From positions 1-63,999 of IMG/VR virus record IMGVR_UViG_3300022871_000016: a DNA stretch of 63,999 bases. The stretch is one strand, 5' to 3'. This stretch comes from a virus. The position numbers and the translations under genes were made by a program. The notes beneath the pieces were generated by a model, which saw only the letters and a program-made list of their open reading frames with translations, was not told the DNA's origin and ran no database searches. The number at the start of each line of letters is the position of its first letter. The first letter of the stretch is position 1. Positions 16,393-23,526 of the stretch are shown one piece after another.

Positions 16393-16831
16393 AAGCGTTC
16401 AGCATAGATTTTTGGGGGTGCGTAACGGTATAACGGTTTATTTTTTTCCGTTTTCAATAAAATCAATAGTTTTTTTGATTTTGCTAAACCGTTACAGCAT
16501 TACGTTTCCGCACGAACAAACTATTTTTCCATATATCCTTACCCTTAAAAACACCTTTTTCAAGTTCAATATTTATGAAAAAACGGTTATTTCGTGCGGG
16601 ATTGTAACGGTATAACGGTTTAGGAAATTTACATAAGTGTTTGATACCAAAAGAAAATGCAGTTTTGCTAAACCGTTACGCGTTACGCGGAAATCGCTGA
16701 TTTGAGGGTAAAACAGCATTTTTACCCTCAAAAATGTTACATCAAAAAAATGCTACATTTGAAGGAAATTTTGAACAAAGAAAAAAACCTAGCATGGAAC
16801 GATTGCTGAACAAATAAAAAGGAATTGTAAA
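16393..16831. promoter_or_regulatory. Non-coding region with two copies of an inverted operator pair
   Basis: A 439-bp gap. GTAACGGTATAACGGTTTA occurs at 16422-16440 and 16604-16622. Each copy is followed about 62-64 bp later by the inverse CTAAACCGTTAC (16484-16495 and 16668-16679). CCGCACGAA (near 16508-16516) and TTCGTGCGG (near 16591-16599) add a 9-bp inverted repeat. The same motif flanks the promoter at 9537-9659. Candidate roles are an origin, a ParB-binding centromere-like site, or operators. A reading frame inside it (16382-16615) has no ribosome-binding site and looks spurious. Confidence 0.75.
16701..16732. terminator. 13-bp perfect inverted repeat
   Basis: TTTGAGGGTAAAA and TTTTACCCTCAAA form a perfect stem around CAGCAT. 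It may terminate the helicase-primase transcript or form part of the repeat region next to it. Confidence 0.5.
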
Positions 16832-17227
16832 ATGAAAATGATAAGAATAAAAGATAAGGCTTACAAATATTTAAAACATATCTCTAAAGTAAGAGATGAA
16901 ACTATGCCGGAATCATTTGAGTATATTATTGATGTATTTCAACAGATACCCAAGCACGCTATTATTCCGTTATCTAATGAACCCAATGCGCCATATATGA
17001 CGTGTAAAGTAGCATTCTATGAACAAAATAAGCATAAGCTAGAAGAACATCAAAGAAAGTTTTTTGAAAGCGCAAAATCCCATATGACAATATTTTTTAA
17101 AGAACGGAAAAAAGAATTAATGGTTTTTAAAGCAACATATGCTCTAACAAAAAAATCAAATTTAAAAGATATGATTAAAAAATACAACAAAGAATATTAT
17201 GTAAAACGAAAGGAAAAATTACAATGA
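16832..17227 (+). CDS. Hypothetical protein, 131 aa, RHH-like N-terminus
   Basis: The N-terminal strand-helix-helix pattern (MIRIKDKAYKYLKHISKVRD, then SFEYIIDVF) resembles ribbon-helix-helix or MetJ/Arc-like DNA binders. The basic C-terminal half is helical. It lies directly after the operator-rich region and is therefore a candidate ligand for it. Preceded by AAAAGGAA. Its TGA overlaps the next ATG. Confidence 0.55.
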   Translation: MKMIRIKDKAYKYLKHISKVRDETMPESFEYIIDVFQQIPKHAIIPLSNEPNAPYMTCKVAFYEQNKHKLEEHQRKFFESAKSHMTIFFKERKKELMVFKATYALTKKSNLKDMIKKYNKEYYVKRKEKLQ

Positions 17228-17508
17228 ATAAAATAGCGGAGTTTAAAAAAGCATATGAAAGGTTTTCTAAAGCATTAAAGTATATCTCTGAAAACGAGAG
17301 TGATTTAAAAGCAGACCAAAAGAAATGGAAAAATGTAATAAATAATTTCCAAACAAAGTTTGAGGATCCTCTAGAAGCTTCATGGAATTCTTTATCTCCG
17401 ACAGAAAAAAGAAGGTTTGAATCTCTATATCTTCATAGAAAAGCAATGCAGAATGAATTAGTAAAAAAAATAGTAGAGATGTTTAACGGAACAGTAGTCA
17501 ATGATTAG
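17224..17508 (+). CDS. Hypothetical helical protein, 94 aa
   Basis: ATGA overlap with the upstream gene indicates translational coupling. Charged and predicted all-helical by composition. Family not recognised. Confidence 0.6.
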   Translation: MNKIAEFKKAYERFSKALKYISENESDLKADQKKWKNVINNFQTKFEDPLEASWNSLSPTEKRRFESLYLHRKAMQNELVKKIVEMFNGTVVND

Positions 17509-17656
17509 TAAATATAATTGTAAAGATTGTTTATATAGCTCATATGTTTTATTTAAAAAACTATTCTCAAACAAAAGATATTATTGCAAAAAGAAAAAGA
17601 TATTTATTAAATACACCAAACATAATTGGTGTTTAGATTATAAGCGAAGGAGGTAA
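17501..17656 (+). CDS. Tiny basic Cys protein, 51 aa
   Basis: ATG at 17501 lies inside the end of the previous gene. The product is strongly Lys-rich with CKDC (residues 7-10) and two more Cys, a probable zinc knuckle. It ends at an AAGGAGG that serves the methyltransferase gene. It resembles the other Cys-knuckle proteins that flank that gene. Confidence 0.55.
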   Translation: MISKYNCKDCLYSSYVLFKKLFSNKRYYCKKKKIFIKYTKHNWCLDYKRRR

Positions 17657-17658
17657 AT

Positions 17659-18696
17659 TTGGTAATTAAGGGCGATGCGTTGACAGTATTAAGAACTTTT
17701 AAAAGCGAAAGCATAAATTGTATTATTACATCTCCGCCTTATTGGGGATTAAGAGATTATGGAACAGCTACGTGGAAAGGAGGCAATAAAAACTGCACTC
17801 ATGCAAATGCAAAGAAAAAAAGTAGGTATGATTACTCATTAAAATCAAGCCCGATACAAGACGGAAATAGAAAAGGAACAGATGCGCCGAGGTGGAAAAA
17901 TATTTGCCCTGATTGCGGCGCGAAAAAAATAGATTTCCAATTAGGATTAGAACCAACATTCCACGAATATGTAATGAGGCTATGCGGAATATTTGATGAG
18001 GCTAAAAGAGTATTAAAAAGAGATGGTACTTGTTGGGTTAATTTAGGAGATACTTATTCAATTAAAAAAGGTAAAGTATTTTTACCAAGTAAATGCCTAT
18101 GCCAAATTCCCTCTCGCTTTGCAATAGAAATGTGCAATCGAGGGTGGATACTCCGGAATGAAATTATTTGGTATAAGCCAAACTGTATGCCGTCAAGTAT
18201 TAAAGATAGGTTTACAGTAGATTTTGAGAAGATGTTTTTCTTCGTTAAGAATAAGAAGTATCGATTTGAAACTCAGTATGAACCAATGTCAGAAACTACA
18301 ATAAACGATAGTCGATTCGGAAAAGAAGTAAAAACAGAAAATACTAAAGATTTTATGAAAGCAAATATGGGAAATAAATCTAAAGACCCTGCTCAAACAA
18401 GAAGAAGTTTCAAAAATCTAATAAATAAACCCGGTCGCAACAAACGAACAGTATGGAAAATAACAACTAAGCCATTTAAAGAAGCTCACTTTGCTGTATT
18501 TCCTGAAGAACTTATAGAAACACCGATTAAAGCTGGATGTCCTATAGGAGGAACTGTTTTAGATATATTTTGTGGCTCAGGAACAACAGGAGTAGTAGCA
18601 GAAAAATTTAGTAGAAAATTTATCGGAATAGAATTAAATCCGAATTATATAAAGATTGCAAATAAAAGAATAGATCAAGAAAGGAGATTATTTTAA
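17659..18696 (+). CDS. DNA methyltransferase, beta-class (N6-A or N4-C)
   Basis: The product is 345 aa. Catalytic motif IV TSPPYWGLRDYG (about residues 24-35) precedes the SAM-binding motif I DIFCGSGTTG near residue 300, the order of beta-class amino-methyltransferases. A central CPDCG adds a probable zinc site. It probably methylates adenine N6 or cytosine N4 of the phage genome, protecting against restriction, because no partner nuclease is adjacent. TTG start at 17659 behind AAGGAGGT. The TAATG overlap leads to the next gene. Confidence 0.88.
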   Translation: MVIKGDALTVLRTFKSESINCIITSPPYWGLRDYGTATWKGGNKNCTHANAKKKSRYDYSLKSSPIQDGNRKGTDAPRWKNICPDCGAKKIDFQLGLEPTFHEYVMRLCGIFDEAKRVLKRDGTCWVNLGDTYSIKKGKVFLPSKCLCQIPSRFAIEMCNRGWILRNEIIWYKPNCMPSSIKDRFTVDFEKMFFFVKNKKYRFETQYEPMSETTINDSRFGKEVKTENTKDFMKANMGNKSKDPAQTRRSFKNLINKPGRNKRTVWKITTKPFKEAHFAVFPEELIETPIKAGCPIGGTVLDIFCGSGTTGVVAEKFSRKFIGIELNPNYIKIANKRIDQERRLF

Positions 18697-18848
18697 TGGC
18701 TAGAAGAAAAGATATAAACCTATTGAGAAGGAAAAACCAAACTCATTGTAAGTGTGGAAAGCAACTAAACAGCTACAATAAATATGCTCTATGCCACGCT
18801 TGTTTGGCGGTATCAATAAGAAATGATAATAATTTGTGTAGGAAATGA
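18696..18848 (+). CDS. Tiny zinc-finger protein, 50 aa
   Basis: Starts within the methyltransferase stop (TAATGG) behind AAGGAG. CKCG near residues 18-21 and CHAC near 33-36 form a two-pair zinc site. Function unknown. Confidence 0.6.
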   Translation: MARRKDINLLRRKNQTHCKCGKQLNSYNKYALCHACLAVSIRNDNNLCRK

Positions 18849-19057
18849 GTTATTTTAAATGCCCAAAATGCAAGAAGATAATCAAGCGAGATGGAAGGAC
18901 TAAATTGGTTAAAGGGAGAAAGTCTTTAATAAGCTATTGTGAAGAAACTGGGAAAGATGTTAGATGTAAAAAAATTGATAATAATTTGTGTAACACGAGA
19001 AGTTTATTCTTGAGCAAATACGCAATATGCGGAAGGAGCAAAAATGAAATTATATGA
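18845..19057 (+). CDS. Small CxxC protein, 70 aa
   Basis: ATGA overlap with the preceding gene. CPKC (residues 6-9) plus further single Cys residues suggest another zinc-binding mini-protein. The C-terminal part overlaps the start of the next gene by 14 bases. Confidence 0.55.
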   Translation: MSYFKCPKCKKIIKRDGRTKLVKGRKSLISYCEETGKDVRCKKIDNNLCNTRSLFLSKYAICGRSKNEII

Positions 19058-19205
19058 ATGGGAATTTAAGTTATTTGAAAGAGATGGCATTTGCCAAGTA
19101 AACATGAAGTTAAGCACGACGATTAAGAGTAAAGACTATATGAAATTGCAAGAAGGTATTACGCAACTTGTTCAACAAACTGAATTAAAAAAGGAGGGTA
19201 TTTAA
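19044..19205 (+). CDS. Hypothetical protein, 53 aa
   Basis: ATG at 19044 follows GAAGGAGC. Short amphipathic product beginning MKLYEWEFKLFERDGICQV. No family recognised. It ends one base before the next short frame. Confidence 0.5.
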   Translation: MKLYEWEFKLFERDGICQVNMKLSTTIKSKDYMKLQEGITQLVQQTELKKEGI

Positions 19206-19322
19206 ATGTATAAACTAAAAGAAAAACATAAAAAGTTAATCCCAGCTCATAACAAATATTGGATTGACAATGCCTTGTCTACTAGAAGGATAAAGGAAGA
19301 AGAAAAAAGGGTTGTGGATTAA
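19206..19322 (+). CDS. Hypothetical peptide, 38 aa
   Basis: ATG at 19206 follows AAAAAGGAGGG. Very basic and helical. It ends directly in front of the tRNA-like structure. Confidence 0.45.
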   Translation: MYKLKEKHKKLIPAHNKYWIDNALSTRRIKEEEKRVVD

Positions 19323-19331
19323 GAAAATAAT

Positions 19332-19436
19332 GGGTCGGTGTGGCGTTTGGGAAACGCTGAATTGGTTTAAATGGTTAAGAGTGTGAACCACCAGTAAGAC
19401 ACACATCAAAGCAGGTTAAATTCCTGCCACCGACCT
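19332..19436 (+). ncRNA. tRNA-like structured RNA
   Basis: GGTCGGTG (19333-19340) pairs over 8 bp with CACCGACC (19428-19435), closing a domain of about 105 nt. Inside are GCGTTT/AAACGC, TGGTT/AACCA, GTGTG/CACAC, and a T-arm-like GCAGG-TTAAATT-CCTGC next to the closing stem. The T-loop-like sequence lacks the usual C, and I cannot identify an anticodon loop. It may be a degenerate or non-canonical tRNA, a tRNA-like mimic or a new small RNA. Confidence 0.55.
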
Positions 19437-19454
19437 TTAAATAAGGAGGGATGT

Positions 19455-19829
19455 ATGAGAGAGATAAAGTTTAGAGCTTGGGATAAAGTAGATAAGATAA
19501 TGTATTGCAACGTACAAACTGGGATTGTATTTGATGATGGAAGCCACTATGATTTCAGGAGATTTGTTGGTCATCAAGAATTAGATGATTATCATAAATG
19601 GGAACTTATGCAATACACAGGATTAAAAGATAAAAACGATAAGGAGATATATGAGGGGGATGTGGTTAAAGAATATCGTAATGTTTCGAAGATTGAATGG
19701 AATCACGATTATGCTTGTTTTGGGTTTTATGAACCGACATCTTTTGGTCGTAAATTTATAACATTTAGGATTGAGCCTGAAGTCGGAATAATCGGAAACA
19801 TATATGAAAACCCAGAACTATTAATATGA
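19455..19829 (+). CDS. YopX family protein
   Basis: The product is 124 aa. MREIKFRAWDKVDKIMY at the start, LMQYTGLKDKNDKEIYEGDVV in the middle and EVGIIGNIYENPELL at the end are the classic YopX signature. YopX proteins are common in phages and prophages, and their function remains unknown. AAGGAGGG precedes the ATG. Confidence 0.92.
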   Translation: MREIKFRAWDKVDKIMYCNVQTGIVFDDGSHYDFRRFVGHQELDDYHKWELMQYTGLKDKNDKEIYEGDVVKEYRNVSKIEWNHDYACFGFYEPTSFGRKFITFRIEPEVGIIGNIYENPELLI

Positions 19830-19851
19830 TACTAATTATAAGGAGGGATGT

Positions 19852-20004
19852 ATGAAGATAAAAGTAATTTTTGAATATGATGAAACAACCTTAGGAGGGA
19901 GTTGGATGAATATTTATAATCTCAAGTTGTTATTATACAGTAAGCAATGGAATACAAAAGAAGATTTATTAAAGATTATATTTTATGAGGAAATAAACAA
20001 ATGA
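19852..20004 (+). CDS. Hypothetical protein, 50 aa
   Basis: ATG at 19852 follows AAGGAGGG. Short mixed product beginning MKIKVIFEYDETTLGG. Its TGA overlaps the ATG of a 24-aa membrane peptide. Confidence 0.45.
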   Translation: MKIKVIFEYDETTLGGSWMNIYNLKLLLYSKQWNTKEDLLKIIFYEEINK

Positions 20005-20075
20005 TACTAATTATATCTCTAGTAATAGCATTATTATTAACTTGGCGTTATTGGTATAAATTAAAAAGGAGGTAG
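20001..20075 (+). CDS. Possible 24-aa membrane peptide
   Basis: ATGA overlap with the preceding gene. The peptide MILIISLVIALLLTWRYWYK plus a basic tail is a single transmembrane helix with a positive C-terminal flank. Translation is plausible by coupling. Confidence 0.4.
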   Translation: MILIISLVIALLLTWRYWYKLKRR

Positions 20076-20078
20076 ATA

Positions 20079-20369
20079 ATGAACAGTGATAATGGACACA
20101 TTTATGATTTAACAAAAAAAGAGATTCTTAACGTAAAGGGGAAACTTATTCCATGGAAAGTTGGTGAAAGGGTTGAAGTTAAGGAGTGCTTGTTTGAGGT
20201 GGTAGAGATTGAATGTATCCCAGTTGATAAAATAGTTTTAAAGGGCTTGGCTAAAACCCCATACTTTGGGGAAAGGTTATCGGAAGTGGAAGAAGAAGTG
20301 GAAGAAGAATTTAATGATAATAGCACAATGTCAGAAGGTTTAAGGGGTTTTCTTAACAAGAAACATTAA
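20079..20369 (+). CDS. Hypothetical acidic protein, 96 aa
   Basis: AAAAAGGAGGT precedes the ATG. The beta-rich core (KVGERVEVKECLFEVVEIEC) is followed by a run of Glu/Val (EVEEEVEEEF). Such proteins are common in phage accessory regions. Function unknown. Confidence 0.6.
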   Translation: MNSDNGHIYDLTKKEILNVKGKLIPWKVGERVEVKECLFEVVEIECIPVDKIVLKGLAKTPYFGERLSEVEEEVEEEFNDNSTMSEGLRGFLNKKH

Positions 20370-20399
20370 CTTGGCGTTATAAATTAAAAAGGAGGGGTT

Positions 20400-20894
20400 G
20401 TGAATAAAACATTTGAAGCAAACAAACAGAAATTCGAGGTTGGGTGTGTGTGGAAAGGGAATGAGGGTTATTATCGTAGAGTGGATTATGTTGGAAATGA
20501 AAGAATAAATTGTGGTAGTTGTTGTGGAATATTGAAAAGAGCAGAAGAAACTGAATTTAGTGGTGCTTCTTGGTCAAAAGCAGACTTAGAAAATGTCAAC
20601 GCCAAAATAGTAGCCTATGCTAAATGTGGAGTGGATAGGAATAATGATGTTGTTAGGAGACATGATAAGGTTGAGGATGAGTATGGAGATATAAGAGAAG
20701 TGTTAGGAGCTATAGATAGTTCTAATGATGGGGTAGGTTATTTTATTTTGCGTAAGAATGCTAGTACTGGGTGGATAATAGGTCAGCAACACTGGTACAC
20801 CCTCATAAAACCAAAAGAGGAATCAATCAAAACAGGAGATATAATCACAGCAGAGTTAAAGGGTAATGTTTATAAATTGAAGGTGGTAGAGTGA
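20400..20894 (+). CDS. Hypothetical protein, 164 aa, GTG start
   Basis: GTG at 20400 follows AAAAAGGAGGGG. It contains several Gly/Trp/Cys-rich strands (INCGSCCG near residues 35-42). The C-terminal part (KTGDIITAELKGNVYKLKVVE) looks like a small beta barrel. Not recognised. Confidence 0.6.
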   Translation: MNKTFEANKQKFEVGCVWKGNEGYYRRVDYVGNERINCGSCCGILKRAEETEFSGASWSKADLENVNAKIVAYAKCGVDRNNDVVRRHDKVEDEYGDIREVLGAIDSSNDGVGYFILRKNASTGWIIGQQHWYTLIKPKEESIKTGDIITAELKGNVYKLKVVE

Positions 20895-20909
20895 AAAAAG
20901 GAGGATGAT

Positions 20910-21089
20910 ATGACGAAAAAGAAGTTACTCAGTATCTTGGGGGAAATATCTACAAAAGATGAGGTGATCGGAATAGTTAAAAGTAAAATGCGGAAGAATA
21001 TAGCGTACAATCTTTTACAAGCAGATACTCCGATTGAGAGGAAAAAAATTAGAAATGGTTTACAAGAGGCTATAAATTTCATTAAATAG
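20910..21089 (+). CDS. Hypothetical helical protein, 59 aa
   Basis: ATG at 20910 follows AAAAAGGAGG. Basic and all-helical by composition. No family recognised. Confidence 0.55.
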   Translation: MTKKKLLSILGEISTKDEVIGIVKSKMRKNIAYNLLQADTPIERKKIRNGLQEAINFIK

Positions 21090-21114
21090 TATGACAGATA
21101 ATAAGGAGGTGTTC

Positions 21115-21321
21115 ATGAAAATAATTTGGTTGGTTCTAATCTCGATGATGATTATGGGTAACTGTTTTGCAGCAATTAAGTGGATAAACGGATACTCAAG
21201 AAGTAACGGCACTTATGTTAGTGGTCACTACAGAGATACGTCTAATGACGGCAACCCTTACAACAATGCTAACTACTTAGGCTATAATAGAAAAACATGG
21301 AATGTAAATAGTGGAATGTAA
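21115..21321 (+). CDS. Small secreted protein, 68 aa
   Basis: The frame is open from 21091, but AAGGAGGTGTTC directly precedes ATG 21115, which gives a clean signal peptide (MKIIWLVLISMMIMGNCFAA). The mature part contains SNGTYVSGHYRDTSNDGNPY, a pattern found in small secreted phage and bacterial proteins of unknown function. Confidence 0.7.
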   Translation: MKIIWLVLISMMIMGNCFAAIKWINGYSRSNGTYVSGHYRDTSNDGNPYNNANYLGYNRKTWNVNSGM

Positions 21322-21335
21322 AAAAGGAGGGAAAT

Positions 21336-21548
21336 ATGAATAAAGGTATAATGATGATAGTGTTATCAGTGATTTTATTTTCAATCGTTGGGTGTTCAAC
21401 AGCCGGACCATTCGTAACAAGCATTAGCTCAGACGGTCAAGGTAATTTAATTATTCAAAAAGGATATGCAGAGTTTAATTCTTTTGTTGGTGTATTGAAT
21501 AACAAAGAAGCCGGAGAAACTAAGATAAGAGTTACTCCAGTTAATTAA
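21336..21548 (+). CDS. Small lipoprotein, 70 aa
   Basis: Signal sequence followed by the lipobox SIVGC (about residues 16-20). The mature part is about 50 residues and beta-like. Candidate roles are outer-membrane lysis (spanin-like) or superinfection exclusion, but nothing in the sequence decides. AAAAAGGAGGG precedes the ATG. Confidence 0.7.
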   Translation: MNKGIMMIVLSVILFSIVGCSTAGPFVTSISSDGQGNLIIQKGYAEFNSFVGVLNNKEAGETKIRVTPVN

Positions 21549-21571
21549 TAGTAGCTAAGAGGAGGTGATTA

Positions 21572-22060
21572 ATGACATTTTTTCTATCGTGTATCAGCGC
21601 AATATTTTACAGAATGGGTGGATACGGTAAACCATTCAAATCTTGGATGAGAGATTGGCTCATTCCATTAGTAGCAATCATCTCTGTGTTATTCGTGCTT
21701 AAACTAAAAGTGCCTGGGTATATCCATCTCATATCTTACGGCTTGTTGGGAGCAAGTCTTACAACATATTATGATAACAGTAAGAATCCAATTAAAGATA
21801 TGTTGGCGAGATTAATAAATTGGATGTATCCAGAGGATAATTTTTATTTACATGGATTGTTTATTGGATTAGCTTATTTCCCTTACGCTATAATTACAGG
21901 CTGTTGGCTAATGTTAATTGCCAGATCAGTTATCTTAGCTGTATTTATGGGAGGCTTAAACTATATTGTCAATAAATATAAGCTAAGATATTCTGTATGG
22001 ATAGAGGAATTAGGGAGAGGTTTTGCAATTATAGCAACATTGCAAATATTATTACGATAA
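21572..22060 (+). CDS. Polytopic membrane protein, 162 aa
   Basis: About four hydrophobic segments (near residues 30-45, 52-66, 93-125 and 148-160), with a conserved-looking FYRMGGYGKPF near the N-terminus. I recognise similar membrane proteins from other phage genomes, without known function. Last gene of the rightward half. GAGGAGGTG precedes the ATG. Confidence 0.65.
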   Translation: MTFFLSCISAIFYRMGGYGKPFKSWMRDWLIPLVAIISVLFVLKLKVPGYIHLISYGLLGASLTTYYDNSKNPIKDMLARLINWMYPEDNFYLHGLFIGLAYFPYAIITGCWLMLIARSVILAVFMGGLNYIVNKYKLRYSVWIEELGRGFAIIATLQILLR

Positions 22061-22127
22061 TGCACGTACAATGTCACTTTTTCTAACAAGGATTAGCGTG
22101 GTGCTAATAAGGCAATGAATCAAAGAA

Positions 22128-22189
22128 ATTATATGCCTAAATTTTAACGTGGCAAAATACGCCATTTCTGTTTGATTTAGGCATATAAT
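22128..22189. terminator. Bidirectional terminator between convergent halves
   Basis: ATTATATGCCTAAAT (22128-22142) and its exact inverse ATTTAGGCATATAAT (22175-22189) enclose an inner TGGC/GCCA stem. It lies precisely between the end of the rightward genes (22060) and the end of the leftward genes (22193). A smaller hairpin ATTAGC/GCTAAT sits at 22092-22108. Confidence 0.65.
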
Positions 22190-22192
22190 ACT

Positions 22193-22567
22193 TTATAATT
22201 CAAATCGCCCACCGATTCTAGCTCCGATACCAGTTCTAGAAGTAGCATTATTAGAAGTTTCTGAAAAGCCATACCCTTCCGCGAAGAATGTTGGTAACCA
22301 CCAAGCGCGTTTTTTCCCTACTTGTTTTTGAGATTGTTGCGGAGTATATGTTACTGTTGAGAAACTTAGAGGCCAGACATTCAAGTGTTGAGATTGAGTT
22401 TGATCTTTCTTAAAAAATGCCCTATATATAGTAATTACTATAAAGAATAATATAGTAAGTGTCATTACTATACGCCACCCACTCCCCCATGCAGATATCC
22501 AGTCCGGTAATCCTTTACCAAACAAAAAGTATTTAAGGCTGAATTTTCCGTTTGCAGGTTTTTCCAT
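22193..22567 (-). CDS. Membrane protein near lysis genes, 124 aa
   Basis: One clear transmembrane segment (IVMTLTILFFIVITIYRAFF, about residues 33-52) after a Gly/Trp-rich start. The C-terminal part is soluble and ends RTGIGARIGGRFEL. Last gene of the leftward operon. The neighbouring tiny membrane proteins suggest a lysis or virion-exit cluster, but no family is recognised. Confidence 0.6.
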   Translation of the reverse strand: MEKPANGKFSLKYFLFGKGLPDWISAWGSGWRIVMTLTILFFIVITIYRAFFKKDQTQSQHLNVWPLSFSTVTYTPQQSQKQVGKKRAWWLPTFFAEGYGFSETSNNATSRTGIGARIGGRFEL

Positions 22568-22568
22568 T

Positions 22569-22727
22569 CTATTTCTTCTTCCAGTTTAATGTACTTCCTG
22601 TTAAAGAAAAATAAACTATTGACGCTAAAGCACCTACTACAACGCCAAAAAAAATCGTCTTGAAAAATATTATGACACATATTACTAATGCCAGTAAAAC
22701 TACTACTTTAGCAACTGTCTTATTCAT
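22569..22727 (-). CDS. Holin-like small membrane protein, 52 aa
   Basis: Two hydrophobic helices (VAKVVVLLALVICVIIFF and TIFFGVVVGALASIVYF) with a lysine-rich C-terminus (TLNWKKK), a holin-like layout. ATG at 22727 behind AAGGAGG. It sits between the single-pass membrane gene and the 62-aa gene. The assignment rests on topology only. Confidence 0.55.
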   Translation of the reverse strand: MNKTVAKVVVLLALVICVIIFFKTIFFGVVVGALASIVYFSLTGSTLNWKKK

Positions 22728-22908
22728 CTCGAGCCTCCTTTTTTCTTCGTATTATTTCTAATTCTAATTTATTTAAACTTACATTTAACGAAGCAAAATC
22801 TACAGTATCTTTGGAATCTATTATTTTTTTTAGTTTCCAACGTATAGAAGGTACATCGATTAAAAATAAGAAGATTTCCTCAAATATATCCATTTTGTTT
22901 TTAGACAT
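22720..22908 (-). CDS. Hypothetical protein, 62 aa
   Basis: Helical, charged product (MSKNKMDIFEEIFLFLIDV at the start) overlapping the start of the holin-like gene by eight bases. No recognised family. Confidence 0.5.
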   Translation of the reverse strand: MSKNKMDIFEEIFLFLIDVPSIRWKLKKIIDSKDTVDFASLNVSLNKLELEIIRRKKEARDE

Positions 22909-22912
22909 CTTT

Positions 22913-23176
22913 TTATTTTACTACTGCTCGTTTTATTTCTTTAATATCACTTTTAATTTCGTCAATAGCTGTATAAGTATATTCTTTAACAAATTGTTGG
23001 GCGATCTCTAATGCTTTTAATGATATACAATTAGCGTTAGCTTTTGCAGTTGCTTGGCTTGCAACTGAGATAGTCATTCCCATTATTGCAATTACCATAG
23101 CTGATATTACAGCCGTTAATATTTTATTTCCTACATCATTCCTTCTAGTGACTTGTTTTCCATTTCCGTTTTCCAT
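22913..23176 (-). CDS. Single-pass membrane protein with coiled coil, 87 aa
   Basis: A transmembrane helix (ILTAVISAMVIAIMGMTISV, about residues 19-38) followed by a helical, heptad-like tail ending IKSDIKEIKRAVVK. The layout is like XhlA/holin-associated proteins, and a lysis role is plausible. ATG behind GGAGAAATACC. Confidence 0.55.
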   Translation of the reverse strand: MENGNGKQVTRRNDVGNKILTAVISAMVIAIMGMTISVASQATAKANANCISLKALEIAQQFVKEYTYTAIDEIKSDIKEIKRAVVK

Positions 23177-23526
23177 GGTATTTCTCCTGCTATTTTTTTT
23201 GGTACTTTATTTGTTAAGCTCCCATTTTTCATCCCTCCAATTTTTTTTTTAATGATTTCTCTTTTCATGATGTTTTTTTTAATATTATTTTTGTTTATTT
23301 CTTCTTTAGTTTTTTTTACAATAACACTATTTACAATTCTATAATTTTTATAATTATCCCAATCTATAAAAGTGCTTATAGGCACAAATAATTCTGTTAG
23401 ATCATGCTTTACTGTTCCCCAAAAATTACTTATCTTTGCTGTATTGTTTGGATATTTCATTGCTAAATATTTTTCATCAGTAAATATAAATTGGATATCT
23501 CCATTCTTATTGTAACCTAATAACAT
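23131..23526 (-). CDS. Hypothetical protein after tail genes, 131 aa
   Basis: The N-terminal half looks like a small globular domain (LLGYNKNGDIQFIFTDEKYL). The middle is extremely Lys/Ile-rich. Its start abuts the end of the 183-aa tail paralogue. Possibly a tail accessory or fibre chaperone. Not recognised. Confidence 0.5.
   Translation of the reverse strand: MLLGYNKNGDIQFIFTDEKYLAMKYPNNTAKISNFWGTVKHDLTELFVPISTFIDWDNYKNYRIVNSVIVKKTKEEINKNNIKKNIMKREIIKKKIGGMKNGSLTNKVPKKIAGEIPWKTEMENKSLEGMM

Noticed and set aside
16382-16615. 77-aa frame in the operator-rich gap
   Set aside because: Runs through the inverted repeats, has no ribosome-binding site and Phe/Ile-rich composition; the DNA is better explained as binding sites.
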